A stretch of DNA of 64,000 nucleotides from Diphasiastrum complanatum (taxonomy: Eukaryota > Streptophyta > Lycopodiopsida > Lycopodiales > Lycopodiaceae). The translations under genes and the position numbers were made by a program. The number at the start of each line of letters is the position of its first letter. Within the stretch, counting starts at the first letter, position 1. This document shows positions 48,820 through 64,000 of this stretch, in pieces. The DNA is taken from NCBI GenBank assembly GCA_029204225.1, contig CM055098.1:5511246-5575245 (forward strand), written 5' to 3'. The notes beneath the pieces are model-generated. The model had not been told where the DNA came from. It was given only the letters and a program-made list of their open reading frames with translations, and did no database searches.

Positions 48820-49475
48820 TGTTGGGGGGTTTGCCGATCCCAAGGCAAACTCTAACCCTAGTTAATAAGTGAGAGGGATTTGGCACCCTGCGTGTGTAAG
48901 TCCAACCCGATGATCACATAGAGATTTGATTAATTAGAAACTCAATAAAAGGACTTTAGGCCTTTTTGCGACTTTTAATGTCGCAGGGCCTAAATGTCAA
49001 GTTAGTCAATAAAGTTGGATTTCCCTCCGATTTGGATGGTTCTCACTCTTTTTTAAATTTGAATAATTAGGGAGGCAGAAATGGACCAATAGGATTCAGA
49101 GGCTAGGGTCCTCCTCTCTATTATAAAAAGGGACCAATTCAAGTTCCTACACATGTTCATTTCCTCATTTCAATAAAGCAGATTGGTTCTCTTGTGAAAT
49201 GGATTGATGAATGTCCTTGATCTCTATTACTTTTCCTCCATCTCTCAAGCTTATTTGGATTTTGCTAATTGTTGGATCTGATCGCTATTGGGATTGCATG
49301 TTATTATACTTTTTATGAGAGAGAAAGGGAGAGAGAAAAAGAGTAAGCTATCTTTGTTGTGGATCGAGTGTTAGTGGATGTAGTGTTAATGCTTAGGGTT
49401 AATGGATGTTAGAGTTAGATTTGGATCTTCTATTCATGCTGAAATCTGAACTATATTATCGCCCTCATGGGAACA
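48820..49475 (+). repeat. 3' LTR of gypsy element 2
   Basis: It starts TGTTGGGGGGTTTGCC after a purine-rich TTGGTGGGAGATAC tract and probably ends near GGGAACA at 49475. It has a TATAAAAAGGGACC promoter-like box (about 49121) like the LTR of element 1, and the shared phrase CCAATAGGATT upstream of it. The outer end is approximate. Confidence 0.65.
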
Positions 49476-49748
49476 AATCTATGCGTGACAACTAATTTTG
49501 TCTCTCTTCACACAAAATATCTCTCTAAAAAGACATTACCTTTCTATATCTCTCTCACAATTTTTTTTTTCACACAATCTCTCTTTTTCCTAGTCATTCA
49601 CATTTCATATATTTTCTTATATACACACACATATTGTCTCTCCTTCTCTCTCTCTCTTTCAACCTTTGTCTCTTTTCTCAAAACAAAAAATTTAAACCAA
49701 AAATTAAAATCAATTCATTCACGTCATTTCTTTTTTTTATACACACAT

Positions 49749-49785
<37 letters not shown>

Positions 49786-50029
49786 ACAAAAAATCAGAAT
49801 TAACTCATTCACATTTAATTCATTTTCTCATTCTCTCTCTCTTTCATTTTCAATTTCTCTCTCACAAATTCAATCACTCACACACACACACACACACTCT
49901 TTTAAAAATCAAATGTCACAAAAAAAATTTACACATGCACAATCTCTCTTTCCATCTATCTATGTATTTATATACATACTTCTCTCTATCTATCTATCTA
50001 TTTATTAAAACATCATACACAATGTTGCC
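49476..50029. repeat. Pyrimidine-rich low-complexity stretch
   Basis: Strongly CT-rich, with a (CT)n run (49750-49783), a (CA)n run (about 49878-49896) and a (CTAT)n run (about 49985-50005). The open frames across it are low complexity. No gene was seen. Confidence 0.8.
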
Positions 50030-50575
50030 AAAGACAACTTGCCTTGCTTGATTCATATGATTGAGCCTAGATGGCTCCATCTTGATACTCATGGTTTTTC
50101 TTGGAGTCCTCGGGTCTTGAGCTTGCTCCTCCACTTGACTTGACTCCAAACCATCAATGAATTGAATAAGGTGTTGATCCAAAGGTGCTTCTTCAAGTTT
50201 ACAAGTCTTCCACTCTTGAAAAGATCACATTTCCACCATTGACAACTTCTTTGATGGAAAACAAGTAGATTCTACAATCTCTACTTGAAAAGCAAAACAC
50301 TACCATTATTCCTATCATTGAAATAGGATAATCTTTGGTCCTTACATTGGAATGATCATGCTCAAAGCATGTGGACCCAAATATTTTCAAATGATGTTTC
50401 ATCTTTTGTATTACAAAATTAGTTATCCAATAAAATTGCTTTATCAACAACAAATGGAGATTTGAAAGCGTCAATTTTCATTGTCTTGTCATACAAAGTA
50501 GTGAGCATCATAGATCTTAAAGATAAGCAACAAGTCACTCCATGTCTACTATTACTATCCATGTTTGAAAAGTTG
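50030..50575 (-). mobile_element. Ty1/copia fragment (end of integrase region)
   Basis: The minus strand reads HHLKIFGSTCFEHDHSNVRT and DCRIYLFSIKEVVNGGNVIF, which match the 'HLKVFGS...YRLYDP...VxFSRDVxF' region after the Copia integrase core. Flanking pieces include SLRSMMLTTLYDKTMKIDAF. A fossil fragment without LTRs. Confidence 0.6.
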
Positions 50576-51450
50576 TTTTATGTTGATCCTCTTCTTTGAC
50601 CTTCATCTGATGGTATCTTGAACGTAGATCTATTTTTGAAAAGACACTGGCTCCCTTTAAAGCATCCAACAAATCATCCACCCTAGGGATTGGATATCTG
50701 TCTTTGATGGTCACTTTGTTAAGAGCTCAATAATCAATACACATCCTGAACGTTCCATCTTTCTTCTTAACCAGCAACACGGGAGAGGCAAAAGGTGATT
50801 TACTTCGAACAATAAATTTTTGTGAGAGTAAGTTTGTAAGGTAGTAAATTGATCGGTTTAGTCCCCGATTTCAATTCAATGGGATGGTCCACAAATCTGG
50901 TAGGAGGTTCACCTTTGGGTAACTGATCAGCAAACACATCGAAAAATTTATCCAATATCTTCCGAATCTTTGGATCTTTCATGCTTTGTTTTACCTTGGC
51001 CAATGGTTTTGTTTTGACTTCCTTGACTTGTCCCTCAACTTCTTCAATCTTGAGCACAAACATTTTCACATTTGATCTAGACAGCCTTTGAGCCTTCTCC
51101 ATAGAAATCAGTTGCAAAGTTGAACGTTGTTGAGTAGATTGAATGTTGTGTAGTTCAAATTGGCGTTCTCCTTGTCTAAAGCTCATCAGTCCCTGATCGA
51201 AGTTGATTGTCACATTTTCCAAGGTCTTAAGTCATTCCACCCCTAGTATAACATCAATTGGGCCTAGCTCCACAATATGGAAACTCATTTTAAGAGTATA
51301 ATCTCCGATTTGCAAGTTTACCACTGGGGTGATGTTATTACAAGGGATGGTTACTCCATTGGCAATCTGTACTCTTTATGTTTTGCATGAGAGACATGGT
51401 TTGAAACAAACGTGAAGTGTTAGTTCGTATTTGGATCAGACTCATGCAAT
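50576..51450 (-). mobile_element. Ty3/gypsy fragment, chromovirus-like (protease to RT start)
   Basis: On the minus strand: a protease end (GPIDVILGVEWL, about 51225-51265), a linker, FADQLPKGEPPTRFVDHPIE (about 50870-50930), then the RT start FASPVLLVKKKDGTFRMCID (about 50735-50795) and [19 protein letters not shown]. It is a different gypsy branch from elements 1 and 2. A fossil piece joined to Copia sequence on both sides. Confidence 0.75.
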
Positions 51451-54000
51451 ATCCTGACTCTCGACCACCTAAGGTCGAGTTAATGGTTAGATTTGTTTGA
51501 TTGAAAGACAACTACTTCGAGCCAAGTGAGAAGTGCATTGTGGAGTGTTCAATATCAAATTTTGTAAAGGTGGGGTGGATGTTGTAAAGCTAGCTGCAAG
51601 TGCAAGTTTTACACATGGTGCCACTAGCACCAACATTGTTCTTGACGCCAGCAACACCATTGTTGCTCTTGGCGCCACCAACGTCAACGGTGCTCCCGGT
51701 GCAAGAAAATCGACTTCCTTGTTTGTCATAGTTGTATTGCATACTAGGATTCCATTTAGATCAAGTTATATGCATGCAACAAATTTAGATGTTGTTCATT
51801 CAGATATATGTGGCCCAATGCAAACCTTATCTTTGGTTGGTGCAAAGTACTTTGTTACTAATTTTATTCATGAATTTCAAGAACTATTTATTTTATTAAT
51901 AAAAAATTGGAGGCTTTCAACTTCTTCAAACAATTCAAGTAGCTTGCATAAGTCGAAAAAATTTAAAGCATTGAGGACAGATAAGAGTGGAGAATACATC
52001 GCAACCAAATTCAAGGAGTATTGCCTTAGCAAAGGCTTGAATGGACTTGCTAAGAGAAAGAATTAAACTTTAGTCGAAGCGGCTAAATTTATGCTTGCTC
52101 ACGCGACATTGCCTAAGTTTTTCTAGACTAAAGTTGTTTCCATTGTAGCTTAAAGTTTAGAACAGATGCTCGACTAAAGGGCTCTCAAACAAAACACCTT
52201 ATGAAGTTTGGCTAGGCTCCAAATGATTACTATTGAATCTCAGAGTTTTTAGATGTATTGATACCGAAAGGAAATCATAAAGAAGTTGGACTCCCACAAC
52301 ATCAAATCCATTTTCATTGGTTATACGACTTCAAACAAAGCTTTTAACCTGCATGATTATGTTGCATCAAAGATATCTGTCAACAGAGATGTTATCTTTA
52401 TGAGAATCAGTTTATTGACCTCAAAGACAAGGGCAATGCTCAGATAGTCGAACTATTGAATGCTCCTATTTTTTATTTGACTATTTTTATCGAGTCCAAA
52501 TATATCAATTGTAGATGAAAAGCTTATCAATAGTGTATCAGAAGAAAAAGTTGCAGCTTAGCCGCAACCGAACCAAGGAAGTGATCATCAACCTATGTCG
52601 CCTCCCAGAAGATCAACAAGAGATCGTAGACCACCTAATTGATACATTCATGAATCTGCTTGCTATCTCATTCAAGAGCCGACTACTTTTGAAGAAGCTC
52701 AATCAGTCAGGCTATGATCTATGGAAAGAATCTATGGATAGAGAGTATTCATCTCTAATCAAGAACCAAACTTGGACTATTGTCGAATTACTTGCTAGTA
52801 GATATGTAGTTGATTGCAAATGGATATTCAAGATCAAATACAAAGTGAATGGAAGCATTGATTGAAGAAAAAATTGATTTGTTGCAAGAGGATTATCCAA
52901 ATCTCAAATATCAACTTTATTGAGACTTTCAGTTTGGTAGTCAAGCAGTCTTCAATGAAAACTCTTTTATCGTATGCTGCTGCAGCCAATCTGGAGATAC
53001 ATCAGATGGATGTACATACAACCTATCTGAATGGAGTTATTGAAGAAGATATCTATATGGTACATCCCAAAGGTTATCTAATTAATGACAAAAATAAATC
53101 ATGTATGTAAACTCCATAGAGCACTTTATGCCCTGAAGCAATCTGCTAGAGCTCCAGAGGATTACGCTTTTCTTATCGAACATGGTTCTAACCCAAACCC
53201 TTCAAATTCAAATGTTTACTTCAAGTCAGTGCAACATTTTTTTTACTATTGTTACCTTGTACGTGGATGACACACTGATTTTCACCGATCATGTCGAACT
53301 GATAAAAGATGCGAAACAAATGTTATCCTGAGAGTTCAACATGACAGATCTGGGCAAAGCTTCTTACTATCTCGATATTCAAATCCGGAGAGACAGAGAG
53401 CAAAAGTTGATATGCATCACTCAACAGAGGTAGCTTCACAATATGCTAGTCAGATATAATCTGATGAATTACAAGGAGTACACATGTCATTCGATAATTG
53501 GTTTTCTTTTGTACTGATGATCTATACCAGACTCAACATAGCTTTTGCAGTTAGTTTCTTAAGTCAATACATGGCTGATTTGGGTATTACATATTGAAAG
53601 GCTCTTATCAGAGTTATGAGATACATTTGAGCTACGATGGGCATGAGCTACGATGGGCCAATGCATCTGTTATGGATGTATTGACAACAACAAACTCAAC
53701 ATACTTAGCGATTATTCGAATGGAAGTTGGTCATGAGATGCAAACACTCATAGATCCACATTTGGATTTACATTCTTCCTCAACAATGGTCCAATCTCGT
53801 GGAACAGTTGCAAACCTCAATAGCTCTATCGTATATAGAATCAGGGTATATTGCTCTCTCTCAAGTGACAAAGGAAGCAATGTGGTTGAGAAACCTAGCA
53901 TCATACATTTGAAACTTTGCATGTCTATGAATGAGATTCCACAATTTGGCTATTTTTACCACTCAAAATTGAATGTTAATATCTCTAAGGTGATTGATTA
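51451..54000 (+). mobile_element. Ty1/copia element, plus strand, strongly decayed
   Basis: Ordered pieces: integrase (LDVVHSDICGPMQTLSLVGA from about 51788; FKALRTDKSGEYIATKFKEY), RT (YVVDCKWIFKIKYKVNGSID, about 52805-52865; IHQMDVHTTYLNGVIEEDIY, about 53002-53060; LYVDDTLIFTDH, about 53259-53295) and RNase H end pieces near 53760-53910. Many breaks; probably old. No LTRs were found. Confidence 0.8.
51617..51697 (+). repeat. Three 27-bp units encoding 9-residue repeats
   Basis: Units 51617-51643, 51644-51670 and 51671-51697 encode GATSTNIVL, DASNTIVAL and GATNVNGAP, followed by GAR. They lie in the linker ahead of the Copia integrase core. Possible local slippage or a remnant of a structured linker. 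Confidence 0.6.
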
Positions 54001-54054
54001 AAAATTTATTCACTCTACATTTCCATGAAAGATGACTATCCTATCTAAGAAGAC

Positions 54055-56549
54055 TGTGAAGGATTTCAGATCATTCAAGATCCAATCCATGTCCCTGATC
54101 TTTGGTTACAAATAAGAGCAAACCAACAATCCTGTCAATGTAGAAAAATCAGCATCTACATACAAAATGAGATGCAAACTCTAAGAGATACTGATCAAAC
54201 ATGAACCAAAACATAAAATATGGTTGTTGTCCGTACAATTACATCCTATTAGTAGAAAGACAAATAGGAATTGAACCAATACCTTCGATCACACACTCAC
54301 CACCATTGGCCATGTGAATTTATTTCTTGGCTCCATCATAAGTGACCAAAGAAGTAAAGAACTCCTTGTGACTAGTCATGTGTGAACTAGCTCCACTATC
54401 AATCCACCATGAATCTTTCTCACTTTCACTTGATATTAGACTTGAAGAACACATCAAAAGAGAATCACCACCACCTAGATCCTCATCATTAATAGTAAAG
54501 TTGATTTGCTTGCTACCTTCATCTCTTTGCTTATTCAAACATTCATTAGCAAAATGTCCTTTAATTTCACAATAAAAGCATTTCAGCTTAGACTTATCTT
54601 TATTCTTGCCAAAAGAGGAAGTCTCACCTTGATCTTGCCTTTTAGACCACTTGCCTTTGCCTTTGTCCTTGAACTTGCCTTTGATGAACATAGTCTCCTC
54701 TTCATTATGAGATGTCGATGTAGATCCACCTCCTCTTGATTGAAGCCTATACTCCTCATTCACCAAGATCTCTTGCAAATCCACAATACTTGGAAGTCTT
54801 TTGAATAGCACAACTTTGAACAATATTAGCATGATTATCCAATAAGCCATTAAGTATAACTTGAACAAGTTCTACCTTCTTAATGCTTTCATCAACATAT
54901 GCTAACTCATCATTGAATGCTTTAATCCTCAAAACAAAAGCATGAGTACTCTCTTTCTTCTTTTGCAAACTTTGAAATATTTGCCTCTTAATAGTAAGCA
55001 CTCTTGATGTAGACTTGGATTCATAATGCTTCTTCAAAGCTTCCCAAGCCTCCAAAGATGATGTGCACCTACCAACTTCCTTGAGAAGTTCATTGGTAAC
55101 ATTTATCTTAATCATGTGTAGAGCTTTTTGGCCCTCTTGTCATACCTCACTTGATCTTGAGGTGCTTGAGGCCTCTTCTCCACACCTGCAATAATCTCCA
55201 TCAACTCATTCATCTCCAATAAGGACTCCATCCTCACATTCCAAGTAGAATAGTTGATTGAGGTAAGTCTATCATTGTCTTCCAACATGAATCGACCACT
55301 TGTAGCCATGTTGCAATGACCTGATCTTCTTCTTTCAACCTATTCCAATGCACAAAGCACTCTCTTGAATGTCAACAAATGAACTTAAGAAGAAATCACA
55401 AAGATATGGAACCTCTCAAATCTCTTCTAGCACTTCTAACTAGAAAATCAACACATAGAATAGTGAAATCTTGATCAACCTATGATCTATCCTCAATCTA
55501 ATGATTCTTGTCACTTCCTAATATTGAAACACACTCAAATGAAGTTCAGTAACTTCACAACTAGAGATCCAATCAAAATTAGGGTTTTGACAAAATCACA
55601 AAATATTGAATATCTCAAATTCTACATGCAATTTCTAAAAACTTGATATATCATCTTGTAGCCTCCGATGAGACCATCCTAATGCACCAAAAATCGTCTA
55701 ATTCCAGTAAACCAAGTGTGACATCGAAATTGATCAAGTATATAACCCTATATTGAGTCTTGACCTACAAAAAATCAATTCTACATATGCAAAAATGGAA
55801 TTTTTTTTGTAGAAATCAATCTAGCATGCTCTAGCATTGGTAATTCCTCCAAATCCTTGATAAATGTGGTTGATCCTTTCATAACCTGAAACACAATAGC
55901 TCTGATACCATGTGAAGGATTTCAGATCATTCAAGATCCAATCCATGTCCCTGATCTTTGGTTACAAATAAGAGCAAACCAACAATCCTGCCAATGTAGA
56001 AAAATCAACATCTACATACAAAATGAGATGCAAACTCTAAGAGATACTGATCAAACATGAACCAAAACATAAAATATGGTTGTTGTACGTACAATTACAG
56101 TACCCTACTGTATTTCACACGTGTGGAACCAAAAATAGCAAAATATGAACATTCTACACACAAGATTGCAAGATATCATCAAGAGAGTGCACCAATGAGT
56201 AGTAGAACCCAAAGAGAACCATGTATAATGATGAAATGAGAGAGAAAAGAGAGAAGATGTGTCTCTCCACAAGTTACATCCTTTTATAGCAAGTCCAAAC
56301 CCTATTTGGCCACTTGGCTTTCCCTCCAAAATGTCAACCCTACTATTTTTGGGTCTAGATTCAATGTACCCAAAGTTCAAATTTGAATCTCTCTCAAACT
56401 CGACTACCAACTTTCCCACACTTTCAAAAAGTGTTTGTTGAATGTATTTTAAACTAATAACTTCAAAAAGTTTCTCTAAGTCTAAAATGAGTTTTGGCCT
56501 CAATTGACAATTTACCAAAATATGACTAAAGTTGTTGAAATCTCTCACA
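54055..56549 (-). mobile_element. Ty1/copia insertion with AAGAC target duplications
   Basis: A fossil Copia element read on the minus strand. The 5-bp direct repeat AAGAC lies at 54050-54054 and 56550-56554. The 5' LTR is 55911-56549 (TGTGAGAGATTTC to CCTTCACA), followed by the primer-binding site TGGTATCAGAGC. Gag starts MATSGRFMLEDNDRLTSINY (55309), with a knuckle CFYCEIKGHFANEC and the protease motif WIDSGASSHMTSHKEFF. Integrase, RT and RNase H are absent and the 3' LTR is represented only by 54055-54243. Where both LTRs can be compared they differ at about 3 of 190 positions, so the insertion is young. It lies at the end of the older plus-strand Copia. Confidence 0.88.
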
Positions 56550-56554
56550 AAGAC

Positions 56555-58244
56555 TATCCATTAGGCGAACTTATTGTGGTTTCCTTCAAAACTAAGGTAG
56601 TTGCTCCATAAGCTGTTGATCACCAAAGTAGTAGGCATTCCTTTCTTTGCTCATAGGAAGTCTTCTCCCCCATGTTGTTACTACCCCTACATTCCTTAAC
56701 AACGTATTACATGTTTTCTACATTCTTAGTCTATTGTTGTTTCTTCTACTACCACTAGTTATATTTTCCACTTCTTTTATCAATGCTTCAAAAATGAAAA
56801 CTCTAAAGTACTACAATAGTCTTTAACCTTTGATTCTTGTGAGATAGCTTTGCTCTTCCCTTAAGAGTTTAAGAAAATCTCAAATCATGTGATGATTTGG
56901 ACTCTTTGTAAGTTACTTTCAATGAAAATTCAAGTGCAAGTCCTCTTTTGAAGATGAGGCAAACATTGCAATGAAAGAAAGGTGGGGACAGTCATAAACT
57001 CCATAAAGATTTCCTTTAGGCATTTTGAATATGAACCTCTTTAAATTCATCGGGTATCAAAATAAATATATAAACCATTTCAGCTTTTTTGACGAGTTTA
57101 TCAAGTTTGGTCTGCTTGCTTAGTGCATACAATTTATCTATTATTTGTTGCATATTTTAAGCATCCCATAGGGTCTACTCTACACAATATTACCCAAGGG
57201 TGAGTTGCAATTTGGGTATCTAGAAAAAGATATTTTTCTTCTTTGCATTAAGTAATGGCTAGCATGGAATTACAAGCTGCAAAACTCCAATTAAATTACA
57301 AAAAAGCAGCCAACCGACTCAAGAAAAACCATCACAATGGAGCATTGAGCAAACAAAAATTGCAAAGAAATAATTGACGCACACAATTAACATCTAAAAC
57401 TTTACAAGTTTTATAAGATTGTTGTTACACTAAATGATTATGAGGCCTGACATTTCTGCCAAAAACTATATGCCTTGTTTAAGCACTCCTTCGGATGAAA
57501 CCTATATATGTGGAATGCAGCTGACGCTAAAGGATTGGAAATGGTAAACATTGTTTGAAGATCTTAGTGCATTAAACATCTCCAATGCATTGGATTATCA
57601 AAAAAATCATCAACATTGCTGATGTACATGTGTCAATGTTATGTCTAAGATAGTATTAAGCATGGCAAAGAAGACATCTAGTGATCTTCAACCTCATGGA
57701 GTCCACCAATAAGGTCTTAGCACCCCTACTCACCTCATCAGCATACGAGGGTAGGTGTAGGTTGCATGAATAAACATGTGTCACTTTTCTACATTTGCAG
57801 AAAGACCAACGTACTGAGTTTTTATCACTTCTCTGGAGGTGACAGCCACAGACCCACTCATCTTCAAGGCTAGCACCAAACAAACAAAGACCCTGCCTAA
57901 CAATAAACCAGTGATACTGAGGCCAACAAAAGTAACCTGCAGGAGGTATGTCCCTTACGTAACATTTGACTAGGTGACAGGCACCAAATACCAACTACCA
58001 TATCTACTAGAACATATTCACGGCTGAATTGTTAATGATTCTGAATCTGACACCTTAACAATTAAGAACTTCAGTACATTCGCAAATTCAAATAAGAGAA
58101 AGAGGGATTGTCAGGAAATCTGATGATAGATTACATGGCAAGAACATTGTGTTATGATGTATAAAGTATGAACCCAACTTTTGGGCAGCCCAATACTACA
58201 CGGAAGACACAGTACAACTACAAAAACGATTATCACTGGCAAGT
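56555..58244. other. 1.7 kb without a recognised gene
   Basis: A/T-rich sequence. One minus-strand open stretch (57656-57994, PPAGYFCWPQYHWFIVRQ) has no family I recognise and may be chance. The last 100 bases are probably the 3' untranslated region of the OBERON-like gene. Confidence 0.5.
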
Positions 58245-61849
<3,605 letters not shown>

Positions 61850-62659
61850 CTTGCAAACACAAAAACCCACAACCATATATTAGTTAAATTCATATGATCA
61901 AAGTGATTTGAGCTTAACAAAAAATGTAGTGTAGTGAGAGATGACAGGAAAAGCTTAACCATCAGCTCATACTTCTATAATAAAAAAAGCATGGACACAT
62001 TTCCTTGAGCCAAAGTTGCCAAAGTACGTCTAAGTGTAACGTATGTGCCATGCACCTGTTACAATATTTGAAGTACGCCAAACTTTCCAATATTGCCACA
62101 AAATACTCTTCAGAAATTCAGTGAAACTAAAAATAAATTTACTGATAGTGTTCTAGGTTGCTCGTTTTCTACTTTAAGCAAATTGAATTGTCTTGATTCA
62201 TATTTTGAATTATAGATGTTGTAATGCTTCACCTATTGATTTATGACTCCAGGTAACAAGTTTTGACCTGCTTTAGTGACTTGGTGTTTCAAGAAAGCTG
62301 GCGAAGTCTGAGAATGGAACTGATGTTAATTGTTTCCATAAATATTTTGAGAAAAGTTGAATTCTAGAAAACCAATCACTATTTTTCTTTGTACAAAATT
62401 TTATGGTTTCAGCATTGTTGTTTTAGGATGCTCCAACTAGCATCAAGAGATGCTTCATGGAGGCCTCCCAAAAGAGAGGCGATATGCATGCACTTCTATG
62501 TTAGGAGGAGGAGACCATCACACGAGAGCTAAGCACTATTCGCGCAAAATGGTAGAATCTTGCTACCTTGTGTAGTGTATCATCATTTTCATTTCGCAAG
62601 TTTCTTTCTCATTTATTGCATGCTGCTAGTATGGAGACATCGTATGTGTTCGACATGGC
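61850..62659. other. Upstream flank of the OBERON-like gene
   Basis: It probably contains intron, 5' exon and promoter of the OBERON-like gene, but no exon can be fixed. A plus-strand stretch (about 62430-62500, LASRDASWRPPKREAICMHF) may belong to the decayed gene that follows. Confidence 0.4.
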
Positions 62660-63350
62660 AAGCAAGTGTTTAACTTACGTTTGATGCAATTTAATTTACT
62701 TCACAGTTACGAATGCTCTATATTGTCCAATGGATGGACTGACATTAGTTATAAATTTCATGGTTTTTGGCCCACTGGGCACTATATCTTACAGGGAGAG
62801 GAGCCACCCAAGGTGGTGCAACCATGCACTGCACAATTCATCTATGATGTAGGTGAGCTTTACAATCGAGGAGATAGGGGTGGAGAAAGTGGTGTTGTGC
62901 ACTCTAGCAATCTGTTGATCCACGATATGTGTGCACTTCAAGGTACACTTTCTTCACCTTCTTTCCCATCTTTTATGCTGATTTTGTCGTTGTCACCTCC
63001 TTACTCCTTTCAGCTCGTAACAAATATACATTAGCTACTTGTCTTGTTATCCATGGTCGGCTTCGTTACGAGGAAGAAGCGCATGCTAGCCTTATTCCAC
63101 AAGTTCTCACCAGTGGATCTCAAGAAGTCAAAAGTTTGGCCACCACTTCATGGTTCTCAAACAACGGTTCGTCGTCATACCAGACGATTTAAATAGGATG
63201 GTGACAAGCCCTATATTCGCAAGTTCAGAAGTTGTAGTAAGGATGGCATTCATTTCCAAATGACCATGTTTGGAGATGACTTTTACACATGGGTAGAGGA
63301 GCTTGTAAAGATGCTTCAGACTATGTTCCATTTGTCATGGGGTGGGGGAG
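62660..63350 (+). pseudogene. Decayed gene, possibly hAT-like (DUF659 region)
   Basis: The frame from 62666 includes CSILSNGWTDISYKFHGF, which recalls the 'xMSDGWTDxxxRxxINF' start of the DUF659 region in hAT-related transposases. Further pieces (GELYNRGDRGGESGVVHS and FRSCSKDGIHFQMTMFGDD) are unrecognised and may be separate exons, with GT donors after TATGATGTAG and CACTTCAAG. The match is short, so the family call is weak. Confidence 0.3.
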
Positions 63351-64000
63351 AATATAGCAAAGTACGAGTAGCGGGCAAACGAGGGTGATATGGGGGGGGG
63401 GGGGATAATATCGAATCAAATGCCAATAACCTTATATGGAGATGATATAATAATCATAAGTAATATAAAGAGTCACGTGAGAAGAAAAAAAGAACAAATT
63501 CAGTCAAAGAATTGAGATTGAGGACTTAGATCCAATTTATTATTGCCTCAAGGTCGAATTTAAAAAAGATTAGAAAAAATATCAAATTTATGTTGGAGAT
63601 AAGGCATTCATTCCTATTGCCCTAGATACCAACGTTAAGCTAAGCACAACCATGTGATGAATTGCAAGACCTAGCTATGGAGTATCTTAACTGAAATACT
63701 AGATCAATCATGAAGGCTTGAGAAACTTAGCTATGGAAATCTTCAAACATGAGGAAAATTGCTTAAACACCACACAACATCAAAACTTAGAAGAGAGAAT
63801 GAATTGCTAGAGGAAGAGAGGAGGGCATACTCTATGAGGCAAGCACCTCAAGTACATGCATGGAATGTGTAGGTGGCAACCATATAATTGAGCTACTTGG
63901 TCAAGTGGGCCACTTTGCACTAACTTTGTTAAGTTACAAATAGGGGGCCCCATGTATTACAAATAATATGCCCCATGAGTCATGTACAACTTACAATAAC
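63351..64000. other. Intergenic end of window
   Basis: A/T-rich, with no gene seen. A run of 12 G residues lies at 63393-63404. Confidence 0.6.

Larger units (their letters stand above)
41585..49475 (+). mobile_element. Ty3/gypsy element 2 with extra 3' region
   Basis: Fossil gypsy element in the order gag knuckle, reverse transcriptase, RNase H, integrase end, a spacer with repeated CTTCG motifs, a long extra coding region, and a 3' LTR. It is broken in a good number of places and its 5' end is missing. The extra region between pol and the 3' LTR, and the element's resemblance to element 1 with its Athila/Tat-type primer-binding site, place it in that branch of plant gypsy elements. Confidence 0.88.

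Noticed and set aside
57656-57994. Minus-strand 112-codon open frame downstream of the OBERON-like gene
   Set aside because: It has no recognisable domain, no paralogue in the window and no splice context. It may be chance in A/T-rich DNA.

Overview
The window reads as nuclear DNA of a land plant with a large, repeat-rich genome. Plant-type spliced genes, a PLS-class pentatricopeptide-repeat (PPR) gene, an OBERON-type PHD-finger gene, a Rab11/RABA-like fragment, a carboxylesterase (CXE) fragment, plant Ty1/copia and Ty3/gypsy elements and very long (CT)n tracts all point that way. The even PLS repeats of the PPR protein fit a seed-free vascular plant such as a fern, but this is only an impression. 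No bacterial, viral or organellar gene set, CRISPR array, rRNA or tRNA gene was recognised.

Layout. 1-1753: left arm of an inverted repeat whose partner is 39050-40695; the left arm alone holds a Rab GTPase fragment. 1754-7755: Helitron copy A (HUH Rep, Pif1 helicase, a spliced gene of unknown function) joined to a hAT transposase remnant and a (CT)n tract. 8633-11707 and 36370-38768: two oppositely oriented parts of one Copia element, each flanked outside by part of the same CXE gene start. 12440-20262: Helitron-hAT copy B, about 98.5% identical to A where sampled. 20880-27530: nested Ty3/gypsy material. 31198-31571: two foldback or MITE-like units. 32217-34361: intronless PPR gene. 41585-49475: a second gypsy element with a long extra 3' region. 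49990-56549: nested Copia and gypsy fragments, ending with a young Copia insertion flanked by AAGAC. 58245-61849: OBERON-like gene on the minus strand, the clearest normal host gene. The rest is intergenic.

How it fits together. Most of the window is fossil mobile DNA, and the two host genes that look usable are the PPR gene and the OBERON-like gene. The Copia parts and the CXE halves suggest that about 8633-36369 was inverted after the Copia insertion. If that interval is turned back, the inverted-repeat arms and the two Helitron-hAT copies all fall into one large inverted duplication with arms of roughly 8-10 kb. That single history explains most duplicated sequence in the first 41 kb. It is an inference from by-eye comparison and could also reflect an assembly problem.
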